NCBI GenBank assembly: GCA_034432595.1 | Contig: DAOUBT010000090.1 | Span: 1 to 17,030 of the forward strand | DNA from: DAOTZR01 sp034432595 | GTDB taxonomy: Bacteria; Chloroflexota; Anaerolineae; B4-G1; SLSP01 | DNA: 17,030 nt | Reading direction: 5' to 3' | Part shown: positions 1 through 6,732 of the stretch, one piece after another | How the letters are laid out: each line of letters opens with the position of its first letter | Position numbering within the stretch: the stretch's first letter is position 1 | The notes under the pieces: generated by a model | The model's database searches: none | What the model saw: only the letters and a program-made list of their open reading frames with translations | Told to the model about the DNA's origin: nothing | Translations under genes and position numbers: made by a program

Positions 1-13
1 ATCTTTTTTGCCG

Positions 14-57
<44 letters not shown>

Positions 58-113
58 GGCTAATACTGCCACCCATATCACTATTGAGCCATAAAGATTC
101 GAACAAAGAGATG

Positions 114-219
114 GCCCAACATCGCTTTCAAGCGACGCGGCTTCGCCGCCGGCCAACGGGGGAGCAACACGCACCAACGGATCTGCGCCCGCTCGCGTCC
201 GCATAACCGGCGGTTAGCG
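114..219 (-). other. attC-like site (integron cassette recombination site)
   Basis: Read on the minus strand, the site begins with a core ending in CTAAC (about 219-212) and ends with GTTGGGC (120-114), which fits the GTTRRRY core consensus exactly. Inside these, GCGGACGCG (202-194) pairs over eight bases with CGCGTCGC (139-132), leaving one extrahelical base in the left arm. That is the classic L''/L' arrangement of attC sites. The unpaired spacers between core and stem are 10 and 11 bases. The element is about 106 bases long, within the range of long attC sites. No integrase gene is present. The left core (CGCTAAC) departs from RYYYAAC at two positions, so this is a structural inference and not a certain call. 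Confidence 0.5.
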
Positions 220-545
220 CTGCCGCGCCTCCGCTGCGCGCAGCCAATCCCCGCGCCGTCAGGCGGAGCGGGGCATAACGGCTCACCTTCATCCACCAGG
301 TAACGATAGACTTCAAGGCAAGAAAGTAGACGCACTGGACACCATCATCCTCCTTGTACCGAAATAGCAGCACCGTTATTGCACCATAGACCTCTTCTTA
401 CCCTCATTGAAACGACTTGCCATCCCCCGTCATAGCGCGCCCATGCGTTCCCACGCCTTGCGCATGGCTCATCCCAAGCACGCCGATGCCATCATCATAC
501 CCCAAAATTTACGAGTCAAATACGGCAGAGACACCTTGCCCGATA
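220..545. other. Non-coding stretch left of the L,D-transpeptidase
   Basis: I see no convincing intact gene here. On the minus strand two overlapping reading frames (start near 373 in one, near 335 in the other) run toward and through the attC-like site. Neither has recognisable motifs, and the plausible protein-like stretch switches frame, so this may be a decayed cassette gene. A Shine-Dalgarno-like AAGGAGG on the minus strand (about 357-351) leads only to a very short peptide. GC-rich imperfect palindromes occur at about 226-270. The right end leads into the promoter of the next gene. Confidence 0.5.
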
Positions 546-554
546 TGGTATAAT
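546..554 (+). promoter_or_regulatory. Extended -10 promoter for the L,D-transpeptidase gene
   Basis: TGGTATAAT gives a perfect TATAAT preceded by the TGn extension. No good -35 is visible at the normal distance, which is usual for extended -10 promoters. Initiation near 561 would give a leader of about 25 bases that holds an AAGGAG ribosome site at 571-576. Confidence 0.65.
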
Positions 555-585
555 GCCCAGCAGGCTTCACAAGGAGTGTGCAAAT

Positions 586-1839
586 ATGAAAGACTGGATG
601 CGTTGGCTATTGGTATACGGCCTGGTGTTCCTGCTGGCTTTGAGCTTTCCCCACGCCGTGCGTGCGGGCAGCATCCCCGACCCGGCGGCGGAACTCTTTT
701 CGTCCGATACGTCAGGGGATTACCTGTGCCCGCGGGAACTGTTGCGTCCCAACCTGAAGGCCTGCCCGCCCTTCGGCCCCGGCACGAGCGCGATCAAACG
801 GGCCTACCTGCTCACCCTTATCAACGCCCCTTCCACTCAGCTCAAGCTTCAGGATGTAGACTACGGGCAACTGACGCCTTTCACCTTTGCCTATGTGCGC
901 AACCTGCCCGCCAACGTGTATGCCAGTCCCGAAGCCGCCGCAGCAGGTGAAGCGCCGGTCAAGGTCTTCATCACGGGCATGAACTGGGTTTCACTGCGCA
1001 AAACGGTTGAATACAGCGGCACCGTCTGGTACGAAATCAACCCCAACCAATACGTGGCGGAAGAACACATTGCCATCGGCGGCGGATCGCGCTTCCATGG
1101 TGTGGCCCTGGCCGAACAACCGCGTTTCCCCTTTGGCTGGATCATCCGAAATGTTAACCCCTCCATCACGCCGGGCGGATGGCAGGACTACTGGACCCTT
1201 TTCCGCCGTTACGACCTCGTTCAACTTTTCGCTCAGGAACTGGTAAATGGCGAACTGTGGTACATGGTCGGACCGGACCAATGGATTCCGCAAAACACCG
1301 TCGCACGCGTAGATGTGGATCCCCCACCACCGGGTGTGCCGGAAGGCGTGAAATGGATTGAGGTCAACACCTACGAGCAGACCCTGGCGGCTTACGAAGG
1401 CGAGCGCATGGTCTACGCCACCCTCACCTCATCGGGGAGCCGACGCCACTTCACCCCGTCCGGCCTCTACCGCATCTGGTCGAAATTACGCAGCACCCCC
1501 ATGTCCAGCAAGGACGTGGGACCGGACAACCCCCTCTGGTTCTACCTGGAAGATGTGGAATGGACGCAGTACTTCTACGGCGCCTACGCCCTGCACGCCG
1601 CCTATTGGCACGACGACTTCGGCTTCATTCGCAGCCATGGCTGCGTCAACCTCCCGCTTTACGATGCGAAATGGCTCTACCAGTGGACCGAGCCGCAAAT
1701 CGGCGAAAACCAGAGCTTTACCGCGCAGGAAGGTGTAGGCACCTACGTCTGGGTTCACTACACCCCGCCCATCCCCACCGGCAAGCCCGATCCCTACCTG
1801 GTGCAGGACTCCAACCGCGGTCTGGTTGGAGGACCTTAA
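586..1839 (+). CDS. Exported L,D-transpeptidase (YkuD domain)
   Basis: This 417-residue protein probably forms or remodels peptidoglycan cross-links, or attaches proteins to the wall, outside the cytoplasmic membrane. The N-terminus (about 1-25) is a signal peptide or anchor: a short charged start, a leucine-rich core and an Ala-x-Ala-like end. The middle (about 100-250) has SH3-like segments with repeated Trp/Tyr patterns. The YkuD catalytic domain spans about 256-400 and carries His337 followed by the SHGCVN motif at 350-355, with Cys353 as the predicted nucleophile. I chose the ATG at 586 because AAGGAG lies nine bases upstream and the signal peptide begins there; an in-frame ATG at 553 falls inside the -10 box. 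The stop codon directly abuts the mutY start. Family identity is secure. The exact substrate is unknown. Confidence 0.9.
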   Translation: MKDWMRWLLVYGLVFLLALSFPHAVRAGSIPDPAAELFSSDTSGDYLCPRELLRPNLKACPPFGPGTSAIKRAYLLTLINAPSTQLKLQDVDYGQLTPFTFAYVRNLPANVYASPEAAAAGEAPVKVFITGMNWVSLRKTVEYSGTVWYEINPNQYVAEEHIAIGGGSRFHGVALAEQPRFPFGWIIRNVNPSITPGGWQDYWTLFRRYDLVQLFAQELVNGELWYMVGPDQWIPQNTVARVDVDPPPPGVPEGVKWIEVNTYEQTLAAYEGERMVYATLTSSGSRRHFTPSGLYRIWSKLRSTPMSSKDVGPDNPLWFYLEDVEWTQYFYGAYALHAAYWHDDFGFIRSHGCVNLPLYDAKWLYQWTEPQIGENQSFTAQEGVGTYVWVHYTPPIPTGKPDPYLVQDSNRGLVGGP

Positions 1840-2937
1840 GTGCTCGACGAGACGCGCCGCGCCTGGCTGGAAGAGCGCCGTGAAGCGTTACAGCAGGCGC
1901 TCCTGACGTGGTTCGCCGCTAACGCGCGCGACCTGCCCTGGCGACACGAACGCACCCCCTACCGCGTCTGGGTAGCGGAAATCATGCTGCAACAGACGCA
2001 GGTCGAAACCGTGCGCGCCTATTACGAACGGTTCATGGCGCGCTTCCCCACCCTGCAGGCCTTAGCCGAAGCCCCGCTGGAGGAAGTCCTGCGCGTGTGG
2101 GAGGGGTTGGGTTACTACCGTCGCGCGCAGGCCCTGCACCGTGCCGCGCAGCTCATCGTCACGCGCTACGGCGGCGCTCTCCCCGCCGACCTCGAAGCCT
2201 TGCGTGGGCTTCCCGGCATTGGCAACTACACTGCGGGCGCCATCGCCAGTCTGGCTTTTGGGATGGTGGCCCCGGCTATAGATGGTAACGTGCGGCGGGT
2301 GATGGCGCGTTTACTGGCCAGCGCGGAGATGGACCGCGCCGCCGCAGAGCAAGCGGTGCGCCCCATCCTGCCCGGTAAGGAGCAGGTGGGCGCCTTCAAC
2401 GAAGCGCTCATGGAACTGGGCGCCCTCATCTGCCGCCCCCGCGCCCCGCGCTGCGAAACCTGCCCCTGGGCGCCTTTCTGCCTGGCGCGCGCGGAAGGAC
2501 AACCCGAAACTTACCCTCAGCCGCGTCAGGCGCGTCCCCTGCCGCACTACGATGTGGTGGCAGCGGTCACCCTGCGAGATGATCACCGCGTCCTGGTAGC
2601 ACAGCGTCGGCCTGATGCCATGTTAGGCGGCCTGTGGGAATTCCCCGGCGGCAAACGCGAGGACGGAGAAACGCTACCCGAAGCGCTCAAGCGCGAACTG
2701 CGCGAAGAGTTAGCCATCACGGTGGACGTAGGGGCATCCATCGCCGTGGTCCCCCATGCCTACACCCATTTCCGCATTACCCTTTATGCCTTCCTCTGCC
2801 GCCTGGTGGAAGGGGAACCCCGCTGCCTGGACTGCGCAGATTGGCGTTGGGTCACCCTGGAAGAACTGCGCTCCCTTCCCATGGCCGTCACCGATCGGCG
2901 CATCGCGCAGGCGCTGGAAAAGCACCGCGGCACGTAA
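1840..2937 (+). CDS. mutY: A/G-specific adenine DNA glycosylase MutY
   Basis: MutY removes adenine mispaired with guanine or 8-oxoguanine in base-excision repair. The 365-residue protein is complete and close to the usual length of about 350. Visible in order are the N-terminal helical domain with catalytic Glu47 just before the MLQQTQV motif, the helix-hairpin-helix (LPGIGNYTAGA) followed by catalytic Asp148 in AIDGNV, the [4Fe-4S] loop C-x6-C-x2-C-x5-C (Cys198, 205, 208, 214), and a C-terminal NUDIX-like domain with a Nudix box from about residue 271, which recognises 8-oxoG. The start is a GTG immediately after the transpeptidase TAA. GGAGGA at 1828-1833 lies six bases upstream, inside the preceding gene, so translation is probably coupled. 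Confidence 0.95.
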   Translation: MLDETRRAWLEERREALQQALLTWFAANARDLPWRHERTPYRVWVAEIMLQQTQVETVRAYYERFMARFPTLQALAEAPLEEVLRVWEGLGYYRRAQALHRAAQLIVTRYGGALPADLEALRGLPGIGNYTAGAIASLAFGMVAPAIDGNVRRVMARLLASAEMDRAAAEQAVRPILPGKEQVGAFNEALMELGALICRPRAPRCETCPWAPFCLARAEGQPETYPQPRQARPLPHYDVVAAVTLRDDHRVLVAQRRPDAMLGGLWEFPGGKREDGETLPEALKRELREELAITVDVGASIAVVPHAYTHFRITLYAFLCRLVEGEPRCLDCADWRWVTLEELRSLPMAVTDRRIAQALEKHRGT

Positions 2938-3118
2938 GTGGTGATGCTTCTTGCAGAGACATGCCTTATTCCAACATTGAGGATGGTGCAAGTGGGAATT
3001 GCTATGCCCAATGGGGAGAATTAGACGCCCGGACAAAGTGTTGTGTAAATGAGTGCCGTCACCCAAGGCAGAAAACATAGGATGAGCCTGATTTCTAGCG
3101 CTATTGAACAGCCCCCCA

Positions 3119-3149
3119 GATGCATGGCAACTACAGATTTGCCAGCATC
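3119..3149. terminator. Hairpin between convergent genes mutY and the IMPase gene
   Basis: GATGC(A)TGGCAA pairs with TTGCCAGCATC: 11 base pairs with one bulged A and an 8-base loop. It sits in the 264-base gap between convergent genes. There is no U-tract on either side, so it may be a factor-assisted or bidirectional terminator or a 3'-end stabiliser. The rest of the gap shows nothing recognisable except a short match to the dispersed intergenic repeat at 3054-3066. Confidence 0.45.
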
Positions 3150-3201
3150 ACCTGACAACCTGGTCTCTCTTTGCACCCTCCGCAACGTGGCGCGCTCTAC
3201 G

Positions 3202-4011
3202 TTACGGCAAAGGCGCACCGCCCCCCTCGCGCAAGACGCGCAACATCTCGTGGTGGAAAAGGCCATTGCTGGCCACGATTTCCGCACCGGAGAGCAAGCG
3301 GCGCGTATCGGCCTGACCGCTGAAATCTGTGCACACGCCGCCCGCCTCGCGCACCAGCAAGATGCCCGCGGCCACATCCCACGGCTTGAGGCGCATTTCC
3401 CAGTAGCCATCCAGCCGCCCCGCCGCGATGTAAGCCAGATCCAGACACGCTGAACCGGTACGTCGCAAACCCTGACTGCGCCGCAAAAAGGGGTCTACGC
3501 GCTGCGCGTTGTTATCGAAAGCGGTCCGGCGATCATAGGGGAAACCGGTCACAAGCAACGCATCCGCTAACCGCTGACGCTGCGCCACATGGATGGGGAC
3601 GCCGTTACACACCGCGCCTGCGCCACGCCGTGCGGCAAAAGTCTCGTTGCGCAGCGGATCATGCGTCACCCCCACCTGCACCTCACCTTCCACAATCAAA
3701 GCCAACGAAACGCACACATGCGGGAAATGATGCGCAAAATTCACCGTCCCATCGAGCGGGTCCACTACCCAAAGCGGCGCGTCGGTGAAGGCGTCGGTAC
3801 CGCCGCTTTCCTCCGCCAAAATGAGATGCTCTGGCAGAGCGGCGCGCAGCCGGGCCAGGATGTGGCGCTCCGAGGCCAGATCCGCCTCGGTAACGGGGTC
3901 TACCGCGCCCTTGTACTGTTCCTGCGCGGTATGTCCAAAACGTGCGGCGACAATCTCTCCAGCTTCACGGGCAATAGCCACAGCGAGATCAAGCACAGCA
4001 GCGTAATCCAT
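3202..4011 (-). CDS. Inositol monophosphatase family phosphatase (SuhB-like)
   Basis: This is a Mg-dependent phosphomonoesterase of the IMPase/FBPase superfamily. Likely substrates are inositol-1-phosphate, fructose-1,6-bisphosphate or a related sugar phosphate; the sequence does not decide. From the chosen start the protein has 269 residues, typical for SuhB/IMPA. Metal ligands are visible as Glu67 (LAEES), Asp84 and Asp87 (WVVDPLDGT), and the C-terminal motif KPWDVAAG with Asp212. I prefer the ATG at 4011 because the first residues align well with the usual family N-terminus, although the purine-rich GAGAAAGG upstream is about 15 bases away. A GTG at 4062 would add 17 residues and overlap the preceding gene. 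The upstream septum-initiator gene ends 23 bases away, so the two are probably co-transcribed. Confidence 0.9.
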   Translation of the reverse strand: MDYAAVLDLAVAIAREAGEIVAARFGHTAQEQYKGAVDPVTEADLASERHILARLRAALPEHLILAEESGGTDAFTDAPLWVVDPLDGTVNFAHHFPHVCVSLALIVEGEVQVGVTHDPLRNETFAARRGAGAVCNGVPIHVAQRQRLADALLVTGFPYDRRTAFDNNAQRVDPFLRRSQGLRRTGSACLDLAYIAAGRLDGYWEMRLKPWDVAAGILLVREAGGVCTDFSGQADTRRLLSGAEIVASNGLFHHEMLRVLREGGGAPLP

Positions 4012-4034
4012 GCGGTAGGAAAGAGGCCTTTCTC

Positions 4035-4460
4035 TTAAGGTTTGCCGGTAAGGGTCCGCCACCAGCGCTCCCAGAAGGGCAGGGGCGTTGGCGTAGCGGT
4101 AGGGGATGGCAGCAAGGTCGGGCGCGGGGTCGGGATAGGGGTTGGGGTAGCCGTCGGCGGCAGCGGGATGACGAGCACCTCACCCTGTTGCACCATCCCA
4201 CCGTGCCGGCGCGCCCACTCCTCGACGTAGGCGTCACTTTGCACGCGCGTCAACTCGAAAGCCAGGGTCGCCTGCTCCTGCGCCTGAGCCGTCAGCATGG
4301 GGACAAGCGTCGCCCGTTCGCTCTGCAAGGTGCGGTTCAAGCGCATCGCGCGCTGAAACGCCGAAGCCGCCAGCAATAGCACCACGGCCAGGGCTACTCC
4401 CAGCACAATCAAAACGCGCCGCAAAGGTTCCATCGTTGTTGCGGATACTTTCTCGCCCAT
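4035..4460 (-). CDS. FtsB/DivIC-like septum formation initiator with Thr-Pro-rich tail
   Basis: A 141-residue bitopic membrane protein. It has a short basic N-terminus, one transmembrane helix (about 15-34), a probable coiled coil (about 36-76), then a block around DAYVEEWAR...GMVQQGEVLVIPL (77-100) that matches the end of FtsB/DivIC proteins. FtsB-type proteins bind FtsL and FtsQ in the divisome and act outside the membrane. The protein then continues with an unusual extracellular tail of Thr-Pro repeats (about 101-128) ending in an aromatic-basic tip (FWERWWRTL). The ATG at 4460 is supported by an AGGAG four to five bases upstream. The downstream neighbour is the IMPase gene. Family assignment rests on architecture and the C-terminal block, so it is likely but not proven. 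Confidence 0.7.
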   Translation of the reverse strand: MGEKVSATTMEPLRRVLIVLGVALAVVLLLAASAFQRAMRLNRTLQSERATLVPMLTAQAQEQATLAFELTRVQSDAYVEEWARRHGGMVQQGEVLVIPLPPTATPTPIPTPRPTLLPSPTATPTPLPFWERWWRTLTGKP

Positions 4461-4486
4461 ATTGCTCCTGCTGCTGTCAACGTGGG

Positions 4487-4492
4487 ATAATA
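4487..4492 (-). promoter_or_regulatory. Possible -10 for the FtsB-like gene
   Basis: TATTAT on the minus strand lies about 26 bases upstream of the start codon at 4460. No convincing -35 or TG extension accompanies it, so the call is weak. Confidence 0.3.
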
Positions 4493-4499
4493 CTAACAC

Positions 4500-4899
4500 G
4501 ATTTGGCGAAATGGCGAGTGCTATCCACGCATGGAACACGAATCCACGAATCCATGAATGACTGGTAACTGTCTGCCATTTCCGGGACATGGCCATAGCT
4601 CACCTTCTTTACGCCGACAGTTAAAACCGCGCCGGAAGGTCGCTGCTCGCTAAGCAACTATACCCGACGGCATCCACCATCGGCCTGCTTTGTTTTCTCT
4701 GCCCGCAGGCGCACCTCCCGGCAAGCCCAAATCTGGATGGGTAACGGCAATGCCATCACCCACACGCCATTGCCCCTACCTGCGATCTGCGCAGTCGCTG
4801 CCAGCCTGTGCGCACCCGCGTCCAACGCAAACCCCGTTGGCGGCTATTGCCATGGCTACCCCGATAGGGCATGGTAAACCGTTAGGCGTGGTCGAGCCT
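4500..4899. other. 400-base intergenic region
   Basis: No gene is convincing here; the long plus-strand frame starting at 4690 is the antisense of the kinase gene. Contents include short direct repeats of ACGAATCCA at about 4538-4555, a member of a dispersed intergenic repeat at 4735-4761, and an imperfect hairpin at 4850-4874 (CCATG/CATGG with an inner CTA/TAG). The hairpin lies just after the isopentenyl phosphate kinase stop on the minus strand and could help termination. GTCCAAC and GTTAGGC at the right end resemble integron core sites but lack the paired inner arms. Confidence 0.5.
4735..4761 (-). repeat. Dispersed intergenic repeat, copy 1
   Basis: This 27-base segment matches 7897-7923 in the same orientation at 22 of 27 positions, and all five differences are transitions. 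It can also form a stem: GGCAATG at 4746-4752 pairs with CATTGCC at 4768-4774. Its nature is unknown. Confidence 0.45.
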
Positions 4900-5697
4900 C
4901 TATCCACCCCCGTGCAAGTGCGTACCCTCGGTGGGCGTCTTCGTCAGTGCCTCAAACAAGGCGCCAGGTCTTCGTCCGCTCAAGATCCACACGTGCAGCC
5001 CCGGTACCGCGGTGACAAGGCGCAACATTTGCTGGACCTTGTCGCGCATCCCGCCGGTCACATCCACCCCGCCGGAGCCGCCCAGATAGGGTTCAATTTC
5101 AGCGTAGTTTGTGGGGGTAATCTCTGCGATCACCCGTCCCTGCTGATCCTGCACGCCGGGCGCATTGCCCAGCAGGATGATGTGCTGCGGCTGCAGATGC
5201 TGCGCCAAATGGACGAAGACATCCTCCGTGGAGAGGATACTGCCGCCACGTGAACGGTCGAACACAACATCGCCAAACACCAGCGGTACCAGCCCTGCAC
5301 GCAGCGCGTGGTGCAAAGGCTCCAGCGCGTAACTCACCACCGCCCCCCCGTCCGTGATGGCGGCGGTTGAAGGGGGCAGGCTGACTACCGGCACCCCCGC
5401 ATGGAGGAAGGTGTCCGTCACCAGGCGATTGAGACGCGCTGCCGCGGCCCCGACCCGCGCAAAGCCCAGCCAGCCCTCGGCACTTGTCACACCCTCGCGG
5501 GTATGATAGCGCTGTGCTTCCCAGTGCCCAAAGGAACCGGAACCATGTCCCAGGACGACCTGTAGCTCAGGTTGAGCAAGCCGCGCCTGTCGCAACTCAT
5601 CCGCCAGTTGACGGATGAGGGCCGGGCGCGCCGTCGCCTCCCGCAGCTTGTCCGTGATTAAGGAGCCGCCCAACTTGACGAAGACCAGCCGCGTCAT
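4900..5697 (-). CDS. Isopentenyl phosphate kinase
   Basis: This enzyme phosphorylates isopentenyl phosphate to isopentenyl diphosphate with ATP, the last step of the alternative mevalonate pathway of archaea and some Chloroflexota. The 265-residue protein has the amino-acid-kinase fold: KLGGSLIT with Lys8 near the N-terminus, the loop GHGSGSFGH (50-58) whose last His58 matches the catalytic histidine typical of IPK, the GDVVFD block, the STEDV block and the DVTGGM nucleotide-binding block near residue 215. These distinguish it from glutamate-5-kinase and uridylate kinase. Its ATG overlaps the cutA stop as ATGA, so translation is coupled. It is the last gene of the rsgA-unknown-cutA-kinase run. 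Family assignment is strong; activity is inferred. Confidence 0.9.
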   Translation of the reverse strand: MTRLVFVKLGGSLITDKLREATARPALIRQLADELRQARLAQPELQVVLGHGSGSFGHWEAQRYHTREGVTSAEGWLGFARVGAAAARLNRLVTDTFLHAGVPVVSLPPSTAAITDGGAVVSYALEPLHHALRAGLVPLVFGDVVFDRSRGGSILSTEDVFVHLAQHLQPQHIILLGNAPGVQDQQGRVIAEITPTNYAEIEPYLGGSGGVDVTGGMRDKVQQMLRLVTAVPGLHVWILSGRRPGALFEALTKTPTEGTHLHGGG

Positions 5698-6026
5698 GCG
5701 TCCCCCTCCGGCAAGGTGGCCGCGTGCAACCAGCTCAGGTAAGCCTCCAGGCCAGCGCTCACCGGCACGGCGAGAAGTTCCGGCGTCTCATAAGGGTGAC
5801 GAGCGCGGATAGCCGCCTCCAGCGCCGGATACAGCTCCGCGCGGGACTTGATGAGACACAACCACTCCTGCGCCTGCTCCACGGCCCCCTGCCAGCGGTA
5901 AATGCTGCGGATCGGGCCGATGATTTGCACGCACCCGGCCAGGCGCGCTTCCACCAGGGCCTGCGCTAGAGCTTCCGCCTGCCCTGGGTCATCTATCGTC
6001 ACGAAAACCTGAATCGCCTCGCCCAA
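5694..6026 (-). CDS. cutA: CutA1-family divalent cation tolerance protein
   Basis: CutA1 proteins are small, very stable trimers with a ferredoxin-like fold. They bind divalent metals and were linked to copper tolerance, but their true role is debated. The 110-residue protein shows the family pattern: a TIDDP start followed by the ALAQALVEARLAGCVQI helix-strand, then SIYRWQG, CLIKSR, and the hallmark HPYETPE near residue 82. It ends with the usual YLSWLHA block. The start is a TTG, supported by a very strong AGGAGGAGG five to six bases upstream. The upstream gene's stop codon lies inside that ribosome site, and the downstream kinase gene overlaps by four bases. This is a tight operon. Confidence 0.93.
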   Translation of the reverse strand: MGEAIQVFVTIDDPGQAEALAQALVEARLAGCVQIIGPIRSIYRWQGAVEQAQEWLCLIKSRAELYPALEAAIRARHPYETPELLAVPVSAGLEAYLSWLHAATLPEGDA

Positions 6027-6037
6027 CCGTCCTCCTC

Positions 6038-6670
6038 CTAATGAGCTGTGTAGTACCCTTCAATGGATACGTCCGTATCGGACATGAAAATCGCCTCCAG
6101 CACCAGCCAGGAGGGCCATTTTTCCTTGCTCAGCTCGTTCAGGCGCGTTTCGAGCAACGCGCCCAGCGGAAACGGCAAGCCGTTCACGCGCACATTGCGA
6201 ATCTTCACCAGCGGGATGCCATCCTTCGCCGTGAACACTATGCGCGCTTTCACATCAAAGCGCTGCGCCTTAATGAGCGGGATGCGCACGCCACTTTCCT
6301 CAAGCCGGGCGCGCTCAATCTCCAGGCCGATGACAAGGCCCTTGGGCGTGAAATCCAGTTTCTTTAGCGTAAACAGCTCCACGTCCTTTAACGCATCCTC
6401 AAGAATGGATTGCGCCAGCGACTCGGCCACCACCACCCGCACCCGCTCACCAGGCTGAATGCGCTCATCCAGCACCTCCAACTCGTCCATGGTGGTAATC
6501 GTGTACACCGGCAACGACGGGTCGGGATAGCGCACAGGCTCGACCAACCCCAGACTGACGAGAATCGGCCCAATGATGGGCCACTCCGGTACAGGGGGAA
6601 TGCGCGCCGCCTCCGGCGCTAAGGGCGTCCACAGCAGGCTAACGAGCATTAACGTATAGATCAGTTTCAT
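6038..6670 (-). CDS. Secreted or anchored protein of unknown function, possible lipid-binding fold
   Basis: I do not recognise a named family with confidence. The 210-residue protein begins with a signal peptide or anchor (about 1-22, MKLIYTLMLVSLLW then Pro-Ala). The rest alternates hydrophobic strands. The C-terminal half resembles LmeA/DUF2993 or YpmS/DUF2140 proteins: a paired strand pattern around KGLVIGLEIERA, then VRVNGLPFPLGALLETRLNEL, then a final strand VSIEGYYTAH. Those families are thought to bind lipids at the outer face of the membrane; this is inference. The ATG at 6670 has GGGAGG about seven bases upstream. The gene lies 62 bases after rsgA and 11 bases before cutA, in the same direction. 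Confidence 0.7.
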   Translation of the reverse strand: MKLIYTLMLVSLLWTPLAPEAARIPPVPEWPIIGPILVSLGLVEPVRYPDPSLPVYTITTMDELEVLDERIQPGERVRVVVAESLAQSILEDALKDVELFTLKKLDFTPKGLVIGLEIERARLEESGVRIPLIKAQRFDVKARIVFTAKDGIPLVKIRNVRVNGLPFPLGALLETRLNELSKEKWPSWLVLEAIFMSDTDVSIEGYYTAH

Positions 6671-6732
6671 AAGCACCTCCCAGTGCAGTGAACCCAAACA
6701 ACACCATGAATGTGAGCTGGAATCGGTCCCCC

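Noticed and set aside
97..105. GATTCGAAC, resembling the T-loop of a minus-strand tRNA
   Set aside because: The flanking bases do not form a T-stem, and no acceptor or anticodon arm could be built.
81..335. 84-codon minus-strand open frame
   Set aside because: It crosses the attC-like structure and has no ribosome site or recognisable motif; at most it is a decayed remnant, noted as a finding.
553..585. Upstream in-frame ATG of the L,D-transpeptidase
   Set aside because: It overlaps the -10 box and would put 11 polar residues before a good signal peptide; the ATG at 586 has the ribosome site.
4820..4887. Second attC candidate: GTCCAAC and GTTAGGC cores
   Set aside because: The core-like ends are present, but the inner segments do not pair as L''/L' arms, and such heptamers are common by chance.
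4690..5253. 187-codon plus-strand open frame
   Set aside because: Most of it is antisense to the isopentenyl phosphate kinase gene, with no ribosome site and low-complexity residue use.
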